A program made the position numbers and the translations under genes. This document shows positions 23,569-33,695 of a DNA stretch of 64,000 nt, piece after piece; position 1 is the stretch's first letter, and each line of letters begins with the position of its first letter. The notes under the pieces are model-generated. The model did not search any database and had not been told where the DNA came from. It worked only from the letters and a program-made list of their open reading frames with translations. This DNA comes from Ophiocordyceps camponoti-saundersi (nom. inval.) (Eukaryota > Ascomycota > Sordariomycetes > Hypocreales > Ophiocordycipitaceae): NCBI GenBank assembly GCA_003339415.1, contig PDHQ01000009.1:1-64000 (forward strand), given 5' to 3'.

Positions 23569-24093
23569 TTACAGGAGAGCGGCGGCGACGGCCAGGGCGG
23601 CGAGGCCACCGGCGGGGCCGACGGCGCCGGCACCGGCCGTGACGACGGAGGCGGTGGGGCGGGGGCCGACGGTGGTGGTCACGACCTGGGCGGAGGTCTG
23701 GGTGGCGACCTGGACGGGGACACACTCGACCTGGCGAGCGGCGTTCTGGTGCTTGGCGCAGATCTTGAGACCCTTGGGGAGAGCGTCGTCTGAAGAGTGT
23801 GAGAGTCAGTGAGATGGAGAGATGGAAGGAAGAGAGAAAGGCGGGAGAAGAAAGGAAGACGTACGGATGGCGACATCCTTGCCGCAGCTTTCGAAGACAC
23901 ACTCGCCAACGGTGCTGACGAGATCAGGCATGTGGGAGCAGATGCAGTCGAGCTTGCCATCGCAGCTGGTGTTGCCCTTGGCGGCGTCGGTGACGCAGTG
24001 CTGAGCGCAGGCGGGAAGCTCGCTGAGGCCCTGGGGAGAAGTGGCGGAGGCGACGGCGGCGACGGCGAGGATGACGGCGGCGGTGAACTGCAT
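23569..24093 (-). CDS. CFEM-domain, probably GPI-anchored surface protein
   Basis: A small secreted protein of 149 aa in two exons: 24093-23865 and 23789-23569 (75-nt intron). Residues 1-17 form a signal peptide (MQFTAAVILAVAAVASA). Eight cysteines follow with CFEM spacing: LPACAQHC, NTSCDGKLDCICSH, GECVFESCG and LKICAKH, with the last Cys supplied by exon 2. In CFEM proteins these form four disulphides and an Asp can support haem binding; here the Asp of DGKLDC is a candidate. The C-terminus is Val/Thr/Pro-rich and ends in GLAALAVAAALL, a plausible GPI-attachment signal. Roles of the family include haem/iron uptake, adhesion and virulence; the particular role here is unknown. A TATA-like element lies about 195 bp upstream. 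Confidence 0.92.
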
Positions 24094-25262
24094 GTTGGCG
24101 GTTGGGGTGGGTTTGTTTAAGAGAGTCTGTGAAAGACGGGAGTGAAGAGTGTGATGGAGATGAGAAGATGAAGCGAAGATGCTTTAGTGAGTTGATTGAG
24201 AGAGAGAAGAGTTGATTTGTTTGGTTGTTGAGATGGTTGATTGTTGTGAGTGATGAGGATAGGAACTGGGTGGAAGCAAGACGTCCTTATATACCACTTT
24301 CTCGACCTCTTTCGCTCTCGACTGTACTTACTTGGGAAGACGAAGCCCCGGCTGTGATGCGCTGACCATGTCCGGGAGACGAGCTCTGCCTCTTTCGACA
24401 TGTTTGCTTCCCCGAGCAGACCGCCTTGGAAGCAAGTCGGACAAGACGGTAACTCTCTTTGCCCCTCTTCCATTTCCCCCCTTCTGTGCCTGTTTGCCGC
24501 TGTTGGATGCGGCTCATGATCGGACTGTTTCCATCACTTCTTGTTGAAGAGGGCAACGTGGTTAATCGCCGTCGACGCATCTGGCTTGGTTTGTCGCTTC
24601 TTTCGCCCTAGGCCGCCCGCTTTGGCCCGTCAAAGTGGCCGAGTCTAGGAGCAGAAGAGGCTTAACCCAGACGCTGGCGCCGGCACGGGACGCTCGCTCA
24701 CCCGCAAGCCATGTTCACCCCATTATCTCCCCCATAAGATTGGGTGCCTGTGCCTTGAACCGCACGGACTGGTTCGTACACGGATGCGCGGGTCAAAGCG
24801 CCGAGACAACGAAGGGAAAAAAACGTGCTGCCAAGTCCGGGGTAATGATGATTTGGTTGACGCTTAGAGACCGGCATTGATGGGGCTCTAGCCGCCTTTA
24901 GTGGCCCTGTCCGGGAGGCCGGGCCGGTAGGGTGAACAGTCTTCACCTAAACTGCAACTGAGTGTCAGTCGCAACTGTGGTCAACTTGAGATGATACTCG
25001 CGATATCTGCAGATAGCAGGGAATGTCTCAAGTTGTCAAGAAAGATAGAGACCAGGTAATCAATTCGTTGACCACCAGTGGCAGAGCAATAATATCAGAC
25101 ATAGTAAGAGAGGAGAATGTATGTATGTATGTGTGCAATTCCATACTATGCATAAATATATGCGACGGCTCGAAACCTTCTTACCCGTGATGCAGCATCT
25201 CCGCTCGTATGTTTGCCGCGGCTCATCAATTGCATCATCTCTGGCAGAACAGTTCTGATCAA
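24094..25262. promoter_or_regulatory. Divergent intergenic region, CFEM / oxidoreductase
   Basis: Nearly 1.2 kb between two divergent genes. The CFEM side is purine-rich on the plus strand (pyrimidine-rich on its sense strand). A short GTAT microsatellite lies at 25119-25133. No additional gene was recognised. Confidence 0.45.
24287..24293 (-). promoter_or_regulatory. TATA-box candidate of the CFEM gene
   Basis: TATATAA on the minus strand about 195 bp before the CFEM start codon, within GGTATATAAGGAC. Position and context are compatible with a core promoter. Confidence 0.5.
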
Positions 25263-26409
25263 ATGGACAGCGGCAAGGTCTTCAACGTGGGCGTCATCGG
25301 CTATGGGTAGGCAGGCCGTCGCATCAATCGTCGCACGCTGACGCTGGCTGGCTATTAGCCTGTCAGCCAAGATCTTCCACATCCCCTTCATCGCCGCCAC
25401 GCCACAGCTGCGTCTGCACGCCATTGTTCAGCGGTCGCCAACCAAAGCGAATTCGGCGCCTGAAGATCACCCGGGAGCACGTCACTATGAAGACGTAGAA
25501 GAGCTGCTGTCCGACACCGACGTCGACCTCGTCGTCGTCACCACGCCGCCTGACAGCCACTTTGACCTGACCAAGGCGGCGCTCCAGGCGGGAAAGCATG
25601 TGCTAACGGAAAAACCGTTCGTGCCGACGGCAGCCGAGGCGGACCAGCTCATCGCCCTGGCTCGCGAGAAGAAGCTGCTCTTGTGCGTCTATCAGAACCG
25701 TCGATGGGACGGCGACTTCTTGACGGTGCGCCGCCTGCTCGCCAACCAGACGCTGGGTCGCATCGTCGACTTTGACTCGCACTTTGATCGGTACCGGCCC
25801 AACGCCCCGGTGGCGAGCTGGAAGGGAGACTTGAACACGGCATCCGGGGGCGGCGCCGTCTTCGATCTGGGCTCGCATCTCGTCGACCAGATCTACATCC
25901 TCTTCGGCATGCCGCGCTCCGTCCACGGCCGACTCCTCTCCCAGCGAAGGGGATGCCTCGACGTCGTTAGCCCAGACAGCATGACGGCCGAGCTGACGTA
26001 CGCCAACGGCATGCTAGCACACGTCCGCACCAGCGTCCTCAGCCCGGAGACGAGCCAGCTGCGCTTCTGGATCCGCGGTGAGCGAGGCAGCTTTCGCAAG
26101 CTTGACCTTGACCCGCAGGAAGACCAGCTCAAGGCCGGAATCAAGCCCACGGACCACGACTTTGGCTGCGAAGACCCGCATAAGATGCGTCTCGTCCTGG
26201 TCGGCGACGACGGCGTAGGGCGAGAGGCTGATATGCAGGTCGTAGAGGCGAAGACGTACCGCGACTTTTACGCGTCTTTGGGCAGAGCGCTGCAGAGCGG
26301 TTGCGAGGACGATTTGCCGGTGAAGGCGGAAGAAGTGCGTCATGTCCTGCGTATCCTCGAGGCCATTGTCGAGAGTGCGAAGAATGGCGAGGACGTCGTC
26401 TTGGGCTGA
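25263..26409 (+). CDS. Gfo/Idh/MocA-family NAD(P)-dependent oxidoreductase
   Basis: A cytosolic-type sugar or sugar-derivative oxidoreductase of 364 aa; the substrate is unknown. Two exons: 25263-25306 and 25359-26409 (52-nt intron), joined as VGVIGYGLSAKIFHIPFI, which is the Rossmann GxGxxxK-type nucleotide-binding fingerprint and starts at residue 10. The family motif E-K-P is present in HVLTEKPF, and GGGAVFDLGSHLVDQI contains the conserved Asp/His pair of the catalytic C-terminal domain. There is no signal peptide. A short first exon that splits the dinucleotide-binding loop is common in fungal copies. Fingerprint spacing resembles the bacterial YdgJ-type subgroup. The neighbours do not suggest a pathway. 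Confidence 0.93.
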
Positions 26410-26767
26410 GCAGAGTGCTTTTCGCAGGGGGGGCTAAGTTGGTACCGCTCGATGTGAGAGGCTGTCTGCCTTCTTCTCTGTCTTTCGCTATCTATCTCGC
26501 TCTGAATCTACAGATAAATACTATCGATAGCATGAACGTGACTTTTCTCTCGCTATCCTTTCTTCTCTCCTTCCTTGCTAGGTATTTTCCTACTAACCTA
26601 CCTTCTCCTCCTCCTTCTCCTCCTCCTTCTCCTCCTCCTCCTCTCTCGCTCTCTCTCTCATCCTCTCTCTCGTCCTCTCTCTCGTCCTCTCTCTCCTCCT
26701 TATCCTCTCCCTCCTCTCCCACCTCTTCATCCTCTCCCTCCTCTCCCCTCCACTCTCAACCACCAAC
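26410..26767 (+). promoter_or_regulatory. Polypyrimidine leader before membrane protein gene
   Basis: From about 26575 to 26758 the plus strand is nearly pure C and T (CTCCTCCTT and TCCTCTCTCTCG repeats), directly before a CACCAACATG start context. No gene fits in this space. It is probably promoter and 5' UTR of the downstream gene. Confidence 0.5.
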
Positions 26768-28496
26768 ATGTCGATGCCTTCACAGCTGAAGCGCCCCGGA
26801 CAGGCGTCCGCGAATAGCTCCTGGTCAAGTTTCCTCTTCCCGGGTTCAACCTCCAGCTTCTTCGGAAAAGCAAGAACTCACACCCTCAGCAACACTACTG
26901 CAGGCCACGATACCTCTACCTCCTACCCTCTTTCGTACTCCCTTCAAGACGCTGATGATATAGAGTCCTTGCCCGGCTGGCCCTATTACCCCCCCAACGA
27001 TGACTGCACTGAGTTCAGGAACTGCTTCAAGCCGACCTTCTTCGCCTCCGAGGCTGAACGCATGGCGCTTAATCCCGAGGTTCGCAGCCCGTCAGACTAT
27101 GCAGTAGGACGCAGGAATCAACTTGGGCGCTACCTCTTGCACTTTCTCGCTTTTCTGACCTACACGTCGTTCATATTCTTCTATTACATCGAAATCGAAA
27201 AGTTCCTCAGTTCATGCTGCGGCGTTACTGATGTGGCCGTTACTGATGTGGCCGTTACTGATGAGGCAGCGGCCCATTTTCGCAAGAAACAAAACGCGTC
27301 GTCATCGGAATCGGTGCCGAAACCGGAGGAGTCGGAGCTGTCTCTGGGCATTACATGGCCCGAGGGCATTTTTTTGACCTGCATCGTCTGTCTTATTGCA
27401 CAGGCTTTCCCCAGGTAATTGTTGCCGTCTCTGCCCATGCCATAGCCAGCTGCTGATGGAGAGGGGTGGGGGTTTGCTGTATAGCGTGCGTTCCGCGCGA
27501 GAGTTGATGGAACGAAGCAACGCCATCTGCTTCGACTTGGCTTATGCCTTTCTCAAATGCTGTGATGGAGGCACCCAGCCCGTCATCTTGTGCGTTGCCA
27601 CGTCCAGATTCTCCAGAGCAACTTAACCGCTGACAGTGGTATTCAGCGAGTGTCTCGCCCTGCTCGCTGCCTTTCCCGTCGTTCTTCTGGAGGAGCTGAG
27701 GATGAACACGTGCGAGCCAAACGTTACGGGTTACTGTAAAGAAGCCGGCAGGAAGATGTGTTTACTCCGTCATGGCATCTATAATGGTTCCAGCGTCGGC
27801 TCGACCATGATGACGGGCGGAAGTGTTCGGTCCCGCACCGACAACACAGCGGAGTCGAGTGGCTCGATGCTGAGGCCCCAATTCGAGCAGGTCGATTACT
27901 TTTACGAAATCTTCGTTCTGCAGCTTCACATGGATTATGATGCCCATGACATGAGGGTCAACCGGCCGCCGTCCATGGCAAATCATATCATATGCAATCT
28001 CAATTCTCACATTGACCAGTTTTGGCAACACGGCGGCGCCAACTCAAGGATTGCCATCATGCGTGAGTCTCGATGACGGGCGAGGCCCTCGTTCTGGCTG
28101 ACTTGTTTCCCCTCAGGCGAGCAGGCGGAAGTATTGTGCAGCTTGATATACTCTACCAGACCACTCTCCAAGCATGAGGTCAGTCCGGTCATCTTTCAAC
28201 GGGCCACCAGTGTGATGACCGTCCTGGTGGCTCTGAATATCCCCTATCAGAGGGCATCGTGGTTTTATGTGGGACCGACGACGTATATTTGCACCTTTTT
28301 AAAAATAGTCCTCGTGTCCGCCTTGAGCGCCGCCTTGACTTCGTTGGTACACGAACTGCACCTCATGTGGGACCCCTTTGGCAAGGCCATCATTAACAAG
28401 TACGGGTGGACTGCGAGAAACGCTATGGCTATCGACAACCTTGTTCACGACTTCTACGAGGATAACGATAACATCGTTCGCCCGCACGGGTTTTAA
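26768..28496 (+). CDS. Unrecognised multi-exon membrane protein
   Basis: No family was recognised. Four exons, 26768-27414, 27446-27589, 27647-28062 and 28117-28496, give 528 aa with frame preserved at every junction, and canonical GT...AG sites. The first 120 residues are Ser/Thr-rich and polar. Hydrophobic segments are visible at LLHFLAFLTYTSFIFFYYI, GIFLTCIVCLIAQAF, CLALLAAFPVVLL and TFLKIVLVSALSAAL, so three or four membrane passes are likely. Between the first two lies a 15-base tandem repeat encoding VAVTD units. The C-terminus is conserved-looking: LHLMWDPFGKAII and DNLVHDFYEDNDNI. There is no signal peptide. Exon 1 to 2 requires a 31-nt intron, which is short and may mean that boundary is wrong. 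Confidence 0.7.
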
Positions 28497-28838
28497 GCGA
28501 TGTGAAGATTTGTCTTGCTTCTTCTATTGTCGCCGCAGACAAAGGCGGCGGACGCAGTGTCACAGTCTTTTCATTTTCATCTTGCTCTCTGGTTCCGGCT
28601 CGAAAACTTTTCTCTATTCTTGATTTCTATTCCTTGACAGGGGAAAGATGAAGAAAGACGAGATGACGGTGGTAATTACCAAAAGGGAAGAAGAGTAAAG
28701 AGGTATTAGAAAAAGGGTAATAAAAGACCAGCTTCATGGCAGTCAACGGCGAGATCAGCGGCGATTAAAAAGAATAGAATATATGTACAAAAGGAAAGGG
28801 GAATAGATGGGTCATTATAAGAGAGCCTCCCCGGGGGG
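28497..28838. other. Convergent 3' flanks
   Basis: About 340 bp, AT-rich, between the membrane protein gene (+) and phospholipase B (-). Nothing beyond likely 3' UTRs was recognised. Confidence 0.5.
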
Positions 28839-31155
28839 CTACAGCAACATGGTCAAGGCGGACATGACAACGAGGGCGGTGGCAGTGGGGGCGAAAGAGT
28901 TCAAGGAGGCAGCGGAACTCTTGCCGTTGTTGGAGGAACCGGCGGAGGCGTCGAGGACGGAAGGGTTATAGGGAGCGGGTTGGGAGTTGTTGACGGCGCC
29001 GTTCCAGCAGTAGCGGGAGAAGCACTCGCGGCACCTCTGCGGGACGGTGGTGCGGGTGCGGTCGAAGCTGCGGGCGAGGATGGCGCAGCCGACGCAGGTG
29101 GACCAGTTGGGGTCCCTCGTGTTGTTGAGCTGTGTCGCGAGGGCGTAGCCGTTTTTGATCAGGTCGTCGCGTTCTCCGTCCGAGATGCTGAGCGAGAAGG
29201 TCGATACGTTGGACTCGAAGACGTAGGGGAAGTTGGGGAGGTAGACTACTAGGGGACCCGAGGAGGAGCCGTTGTTGTTGTTGTTGTTGCCTCCGTTTCG
29301 GGTGCCGTTTGTGCTGTTGCTGCTGCAGCCGAAAAAGGTCGGGCGGGTGTTTAGGCCGAGGTTGATGAAGGTGTTTGTGTCGGGGATGGAGGGGAAGCCT
29401 GCTAGCGGTGCCAGGGACCGTTCTAGGGAGCGGCGGTAGGTCGCTAGCGGGGAGGAGCCGTTGGGCCACTTGTTCTGGGTGTCGGCGGAGGAGTCGACGG
29501 AGAAGATGACGTCGACGTTGCGGTCGGCGAGGATGAGGGGCTGGTAGGGGATGTTCTGGAGGTCCTCGCCTCCGTCGACGAGCATGAGGCTGTCGTTGCT
29601 GGCGCCCGGGTTCTTGGCCGAGTTCCAGCCCTTGAAGGGGTTGGGGTTCCAGTCGGCGATGTCGTTGTTCTTCTTGCCCAGTTCGTTGAGGATCTTCTTC
29701 AGGCCGTCTACGGCGAAGCCGGGGATGTCCTTTGGTTTGGACGAGCTGTTGACCAGCTTGCCGACGGCCTCGTTGAAGACGGAGGCGGAGGTGGCGAGGA
29801 TGAAGCCGATGTTGTCGTAGCCGCCGATGCAGCTGTCGTTGTCGGAAAGCATGCCGTTCTGGAACCTCGAACCGGTGTACTTGAGCGGGACGTAGCCGTC
29901 GAGGCTGAAGTCGGACGATCCCATCTCCCACGGGTTGTACTCGAAGATGGTGCTGTTCTGGGAGATGACCTTTTGACCTGGTTCGCGGCCGTCGGCGACG
30001 ATGATGGGCACCGGCACCTCGGCTGACTTGAAGGCCTCGTCGCCTTGGATGGAGGAGAAGGTGTAGCCTGGGGCGCCGTTGGGGGCGTTGATGAGTTGGA
30101 AGGAGAGGGCGCGGCCGAAGTAGTCTGTTATCGACGTCTCGAAGCCGCCCTTTTTCTTGTCTTCGACGTCACCGAAGATGTCTTTGTAGTACTTGATGGC
30201 GCTGAGGTGGGGAGGGCCTTTTTTGGGGGGGGGGGGGGGGGGAATCATGTTAGCATCTGTTGAAGAGAGACTTTGATTGAGAGACTGAGGGAGGGGGAGA
30301 GAGAAACTCACCTTTAAGAATGGACCGGTCAAATTGCCAGATCCTATCCGAGTTCACCATGCTCTGAACGGTGGAAAAGTTGTTGGCATACATGCTGCCG
30401 ACAAGCCAGCTCCCACCAGACAAGGCAGAAAGATAGGTAGCGCTCTGAAGCAAACCGCCCAGATTGCCCTGATCCGTACTACCAGGCGTACGATCATCGA
30501 AAGCAGAGAGCACGCCGGCACCAGTAAGCATAGCGCGATAACCACCACCCGAGATGGCGATGGCGATATTCGGCATCGCCGCGTTGGAGCTCCCGTTGCG
30601 AAGGTAAGCGTCGCTATCGAAGCCAGGGATGTTGATGCGCTTCAGAAGGTCGCGTATCACCGGCATCTTCGTCTGCTGCCTGCGCGGAAGCCAGGCCATT
30701 TCCTGCGGCGAGAGGCGCGATCCATTGCGGACGGAGGGGCGTTGTGAGGGGCAGTCTATGGGGGCGGGTCTGTATCCGTCTGGGGCGTCGGCCGTGGCGC
30801 GGCGGCTGATGTCGTCGATGGCTGAATCCGAGCCTTGGACTTCTGATAGAGCGACTGCTGCTGCTTTGAGGTTGAGGCCGGCTAAGTGAATCCCATGAAG
30901 TGGTGAGGATGTGAAAGAGCTGACGTCAGCGAATCTCCTTTCCTAGACAGTTCTGTATCATCTCCACATATTGCAAACCCCTGTGGCGCATTTCCGCGTG
31001 GCTTGTGCAACCGGGTAAAATAGTAGGGGCAATATGTCCGTAAGGGGGAGGTGATTTAAAAAAAGGTCCGTACCTGCGTCTCGCGGGTCGGGCGATTCAG
31101 ATATGACGCTTGTCGCTGCTAAAAGCAGGGCGAAAGCGCGAACGACGACGGGCAT
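28839..31155 (-). CDS. Lysophospholipase / phospholipase B, GPI-type
   Basis: A secreted or cell-surface enzyme that hydrolyses acyl chains from phospholipids and lysophospholipids. Three exons: 31155-31074, 30881-30312 and 30217-28839 (676 aa); an alternative third exon starting at 30256 gives 689 aa. A signal peptide (MPVVVRAFALLLAATSV) is followed by the family motif LSPQEMAWLPRR, the nucleophile region SGGGYRAM (Ser in the oxyanion/lipase motif), SGGSW and, further on, LMLVDGGEDLQNIPYQPL with the catalytic Asp. There are many N-glycosylation sequons and a C-terminal Cys-rich block. The terminus (APTATALVVMSALTMLL) looks like a GPI signal. An 18-nt G run (30225-30242, C on the coding strand) sits at the intron 2/exon 3 border. 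Confidence 0.93.
30225..30242. repeat. Poly-G run at a splice border
   Basis: Eighteen G on the plus strand (poly-C on the phospholipase B sense strand) between a GCTAAC branch-like site and the AAAAAAG that probably closes intron 2. It may serve as the polypyrimidine tract. If the upstream CAG is used instead, it is translated as six Pro. Confidence 0.85.
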
Positions 31156-32363
31156 CGTTAACCAGATGAGAAAGAAAGCGAAGGAGATGAGAAAGAGAAG
31201 CGAATGATGATGAGAAGTTGTAAAGAGAAGGAAACGAATAGTTAAGGAAGATCAACGAGAGAAGGAAAAAAAAGGAAGAAAATCAAAGAGGATATGAGGT
31301 GAGAAATAAGAAGGATGGGATTTCGGCCAAGGCGCAGGATGGGCAGTGCTTATTAGCTACCGACAACCTTCCAAGGCTCCGTCGAAGCGGCGCAAGGGCC
31401 CCCCCCCTTATCCCGCTCGTCAGACTACGTACGTCACTCCAGTCCGTCAGAATAAGAGGAACAGGACGGGCTTAGTCGGAAAGGAAAAATAGAGAAAGAA
31501 GAGGCCCACAGCCAAGAGTCCCTAAGAAAATATACAATTTCTATTAAAGGGGGGGGCGCGAGCGAATGGGGGAAGCGAAAGAAGTTGTCAACTTACCAAG
31601 ATAGAAGAAAGTAGAAACGGGCAACGCGGCAGACCAAAGTGAGCGGGGGGAGAGAGGGGGGGCAAAGGATAGACCGGGGTCCGGGCCCTAGTTCGTCGTG
31701 GTCTTTTTTTCTTCCTCTTTCTCTCTCTCCTCTTCTCTCCCCCACCACCCCTCGTCTCGTCTCGTACCCCGGACCGGAGAGTTTGATACCAAATCACCTC
31801 TCTGCAGAAGTGTCTCGGAACGTTGCAGTGGTCTCGTCTGGCCTGGTAGTCAGTTTTGTGTACTTCTTCAACAAGAAGTGTCGGACGAAGGAAAAGGGAG
31901 GATTTTGCCGCATCGAGTTGCATCGCTTATCCGTAGCTTGACTGACAGACAGGCTTGTCGTCTGAGTCGGTTGTCATCGTCCATCAGCACGGACGGGACG
32001 TCGTTCGGACCGGCGGGCCCACTTTTCTGCCCGCTTCGGGCGAAGAGGCCCCGACCCCAACCCCGGACGATCCGGGTCCTGGACGATTCCTTTTTAGGGG
32101 AAAAAGGGAAAAGAAAAGGATACCAGGGAAAGCGTTGACATATCCTGTCAACCCCGCCTGTGCCCTGGCCTGACCCGGACCCGGACCTGAACCGCTTGCC
32201 CGTCCCTGCCGAACGTGCCGGGTGTGGGGGAGAGAATCTCGTTCTGCACGGGCCTGTGGTGATAATCTGTTATCGTCTGCGCTGAGTGCTTTCGTCTCGT
32301 CTATCCTTTACCGCTATGCATCGATAGTACAGGAAAGAAAAAAAAAACACATACATCAAGGCC
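31156..32363. other. Intergenic, phospholipase B promoter and NAD kinase 3' flank
   Basis: About 1.2 kb. Purine-rich sequence at 31160-31310 lies directly before the phospholipase B start (pyrimidine-rich on its sense strand). Short G and C runs occur at 31398-31407 and 31550-31557. No gene was recognised. Confidence 0.5.
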
Positions 32364-33695
32364 CTAGAACCCGTATCCGCCGCCCGGTAGGTCCGCTCCA
32401 AAGGGACTGTTGAACTTGAGCAGGCCGTTGAGCCCGCCCTCCCAAGGGTTGTCGTCGCCGCGCATGACGCACGGCACCCCGCCGTGCCAGCCTCCATCTT
32501 CGGAGCCGTCCTGTCCGACGTACTCGCCCTCCATGTCGAGACGGGAGCCCGGGGACAGACCGGCGGCGCATCGTTTTCCGTCGACGCTGAGCTCCAGCTC
32601 TCGTAGCCGGTTCTTGGGGCTGATTCGCAGGCTCAGCTTGCTCTGCAGAGGGAGGACGAGCGATCGGAAGCTGAGGCTGCGCGGGCTGATGGCGGTGATG
32701 AGCATCGTCCTGACTAGCGGGTGGACGATGGGCCCGCCCGCGCTCAGGCTGTAGGCTGTCGATCCCGTCGGAGTGCTGACGAGGATGCCGTCGGCCGTCG
32801 TCTCGGTCAGGAAGTTGCCGTTGAGGTAGATGTCGATGATGGACATGTGCGGGTGCGAACCCCGATGGAGGGAGAATTCGTTGACGGCACGCAGAGGTCT
32901 TCCCCCGGGCTGGTCGCCACCGTTGTCGTCGCTGCTGATGACGGATCCCGAACTATCAAAGAGATCGGCCTTGATGCGGGGCCGGAGAAGAATCTTGGAC
33001 ATGCGGCGAGCGCCCATACATTTGCCCTTGACGGGCAGCCACCTTTGGTCCGACGAGCCGACGACTCCATGGTCGCCTCTGTGAGGGCGGGGCAGGGCAG
33101 CCTCACCGACTACAGCGATACTACCGCTCATGTACAGTTGCTGCCATGCCTTTTTGTAGTCGACGAAATCCCACTGGTTGAGGAAGCCGAGAGTCCCCAT
33201 GTTGAAGGACAAGATGGGCGGCACGGAGGCATGGTGCTTGAAGAGACTTGCGGCGCGGAGGACGGTACCATCTCCGCCAAAGGTGGCTACGACGTCGATG
33301 GTGTCGCCGAGAGGCGCCGATTCGTCAGAGACGTAGAGCGGAAACTCAAGGTGCTCCTGGATCTGAGCGGCGACGCGCGGCTCGACGACGACGTTTGTGC
33401 CGGCATAATCGTCGTGAACGTAGCGGGCGAACTTGACGACGGCAGCCAGAGCTTCTTGGGAGAAGAGCTTCATGACCACCAGCATGTTTTGCGGCGGGCT
33501 GGGCCATCTCAGGGACAGCAGCGGCGCATTATTGTCCTGGACGTATCGCGGAATTGTCCGGGCCGGGAGGGCAGCGAGGCCGGGCCCGGACCCGGACCCG
33601 GAGACGGGGGAGGAGAAGCGACGGCGGGTCAAGGCCGGGGGTGGAAGGCGGCCGCAAGAGAGGAGGCGTCGAGTGAGGAGGCTGGGGGAATACAT
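32364..33695 (-). CDS. POS5: NAD(H) kinase, mitochondrial POS5-type
   Basis: It phosphorylates NAD or NADH to make NADP(H), supplying reducing power and antioxidant capacity, probably in mitochondria. It is a single exon of 443 aa. Family motifs are VVATFGGDGTVLRA (the GGDG nucleotide-binding loop), ILSFNMGTLGFL, LRAVNEFSLHRG (the NE motif) and DGILVSTPTGSTAYSLSAGG. The N-terminus MYSPSLLTRRLLSCGRL is basic, hydroxylated and free of acidic residues, which fits a mitochondrial presequence and the POS5 rather than UTR1 class. The upstream extension of the frame starts with a TTG, so the ATG at 33695 was taken. The Gly/Pro-rich C-terminal tail (about 25 residues) is not part of the catalytic domain. 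Confidence 0.9.
   Translation of the reverse strand: MYSPSLLTRRLLSCGRLPPPALTRRRFSSPVSGSGSGPGLAALPARTIPRYVQDNNAPLLSLRWPSPPQNMLVVMKLFSQEALAAVVKFARYVHDDYAGTNVVVEPRVAAQIQEHLEFPLYVSDESAPLGDTIDVVATFGGDGTVLRAASLFKHHASVPPILSFNMGTLGFLNQWDFVDYKKAWQQLYMSGSIAVVGEAALPRPHRGDHGVVGSSDQRWLPVKGKCMGARRMSKILLRPRIKADLFDSSGSVISSDDNGGDQPGGRPLRAVNEFSLHRGSHPHMSIIDIYLNGNFLTETTADGILVSTPTGSTAYSLSAGGPIVHPLVRTMLITAISPRSLSFRSLVLPLQSKLSLRISPKNRLRELELSVDGKRCAAGLSPGSRLDMEGEYVGQDGSEDGGWHGGVPCVMRGDDNPWEGGLNGLLKFNSPFGADLPGGGYGF

Noticed and set aside
28966..29931. Minus-strand 321-codon frame in the phospholipase B gene
   Set aside because: It is Arg/Gln/His-rich and out of frame with the phospholipase motifs; a frame shadow.
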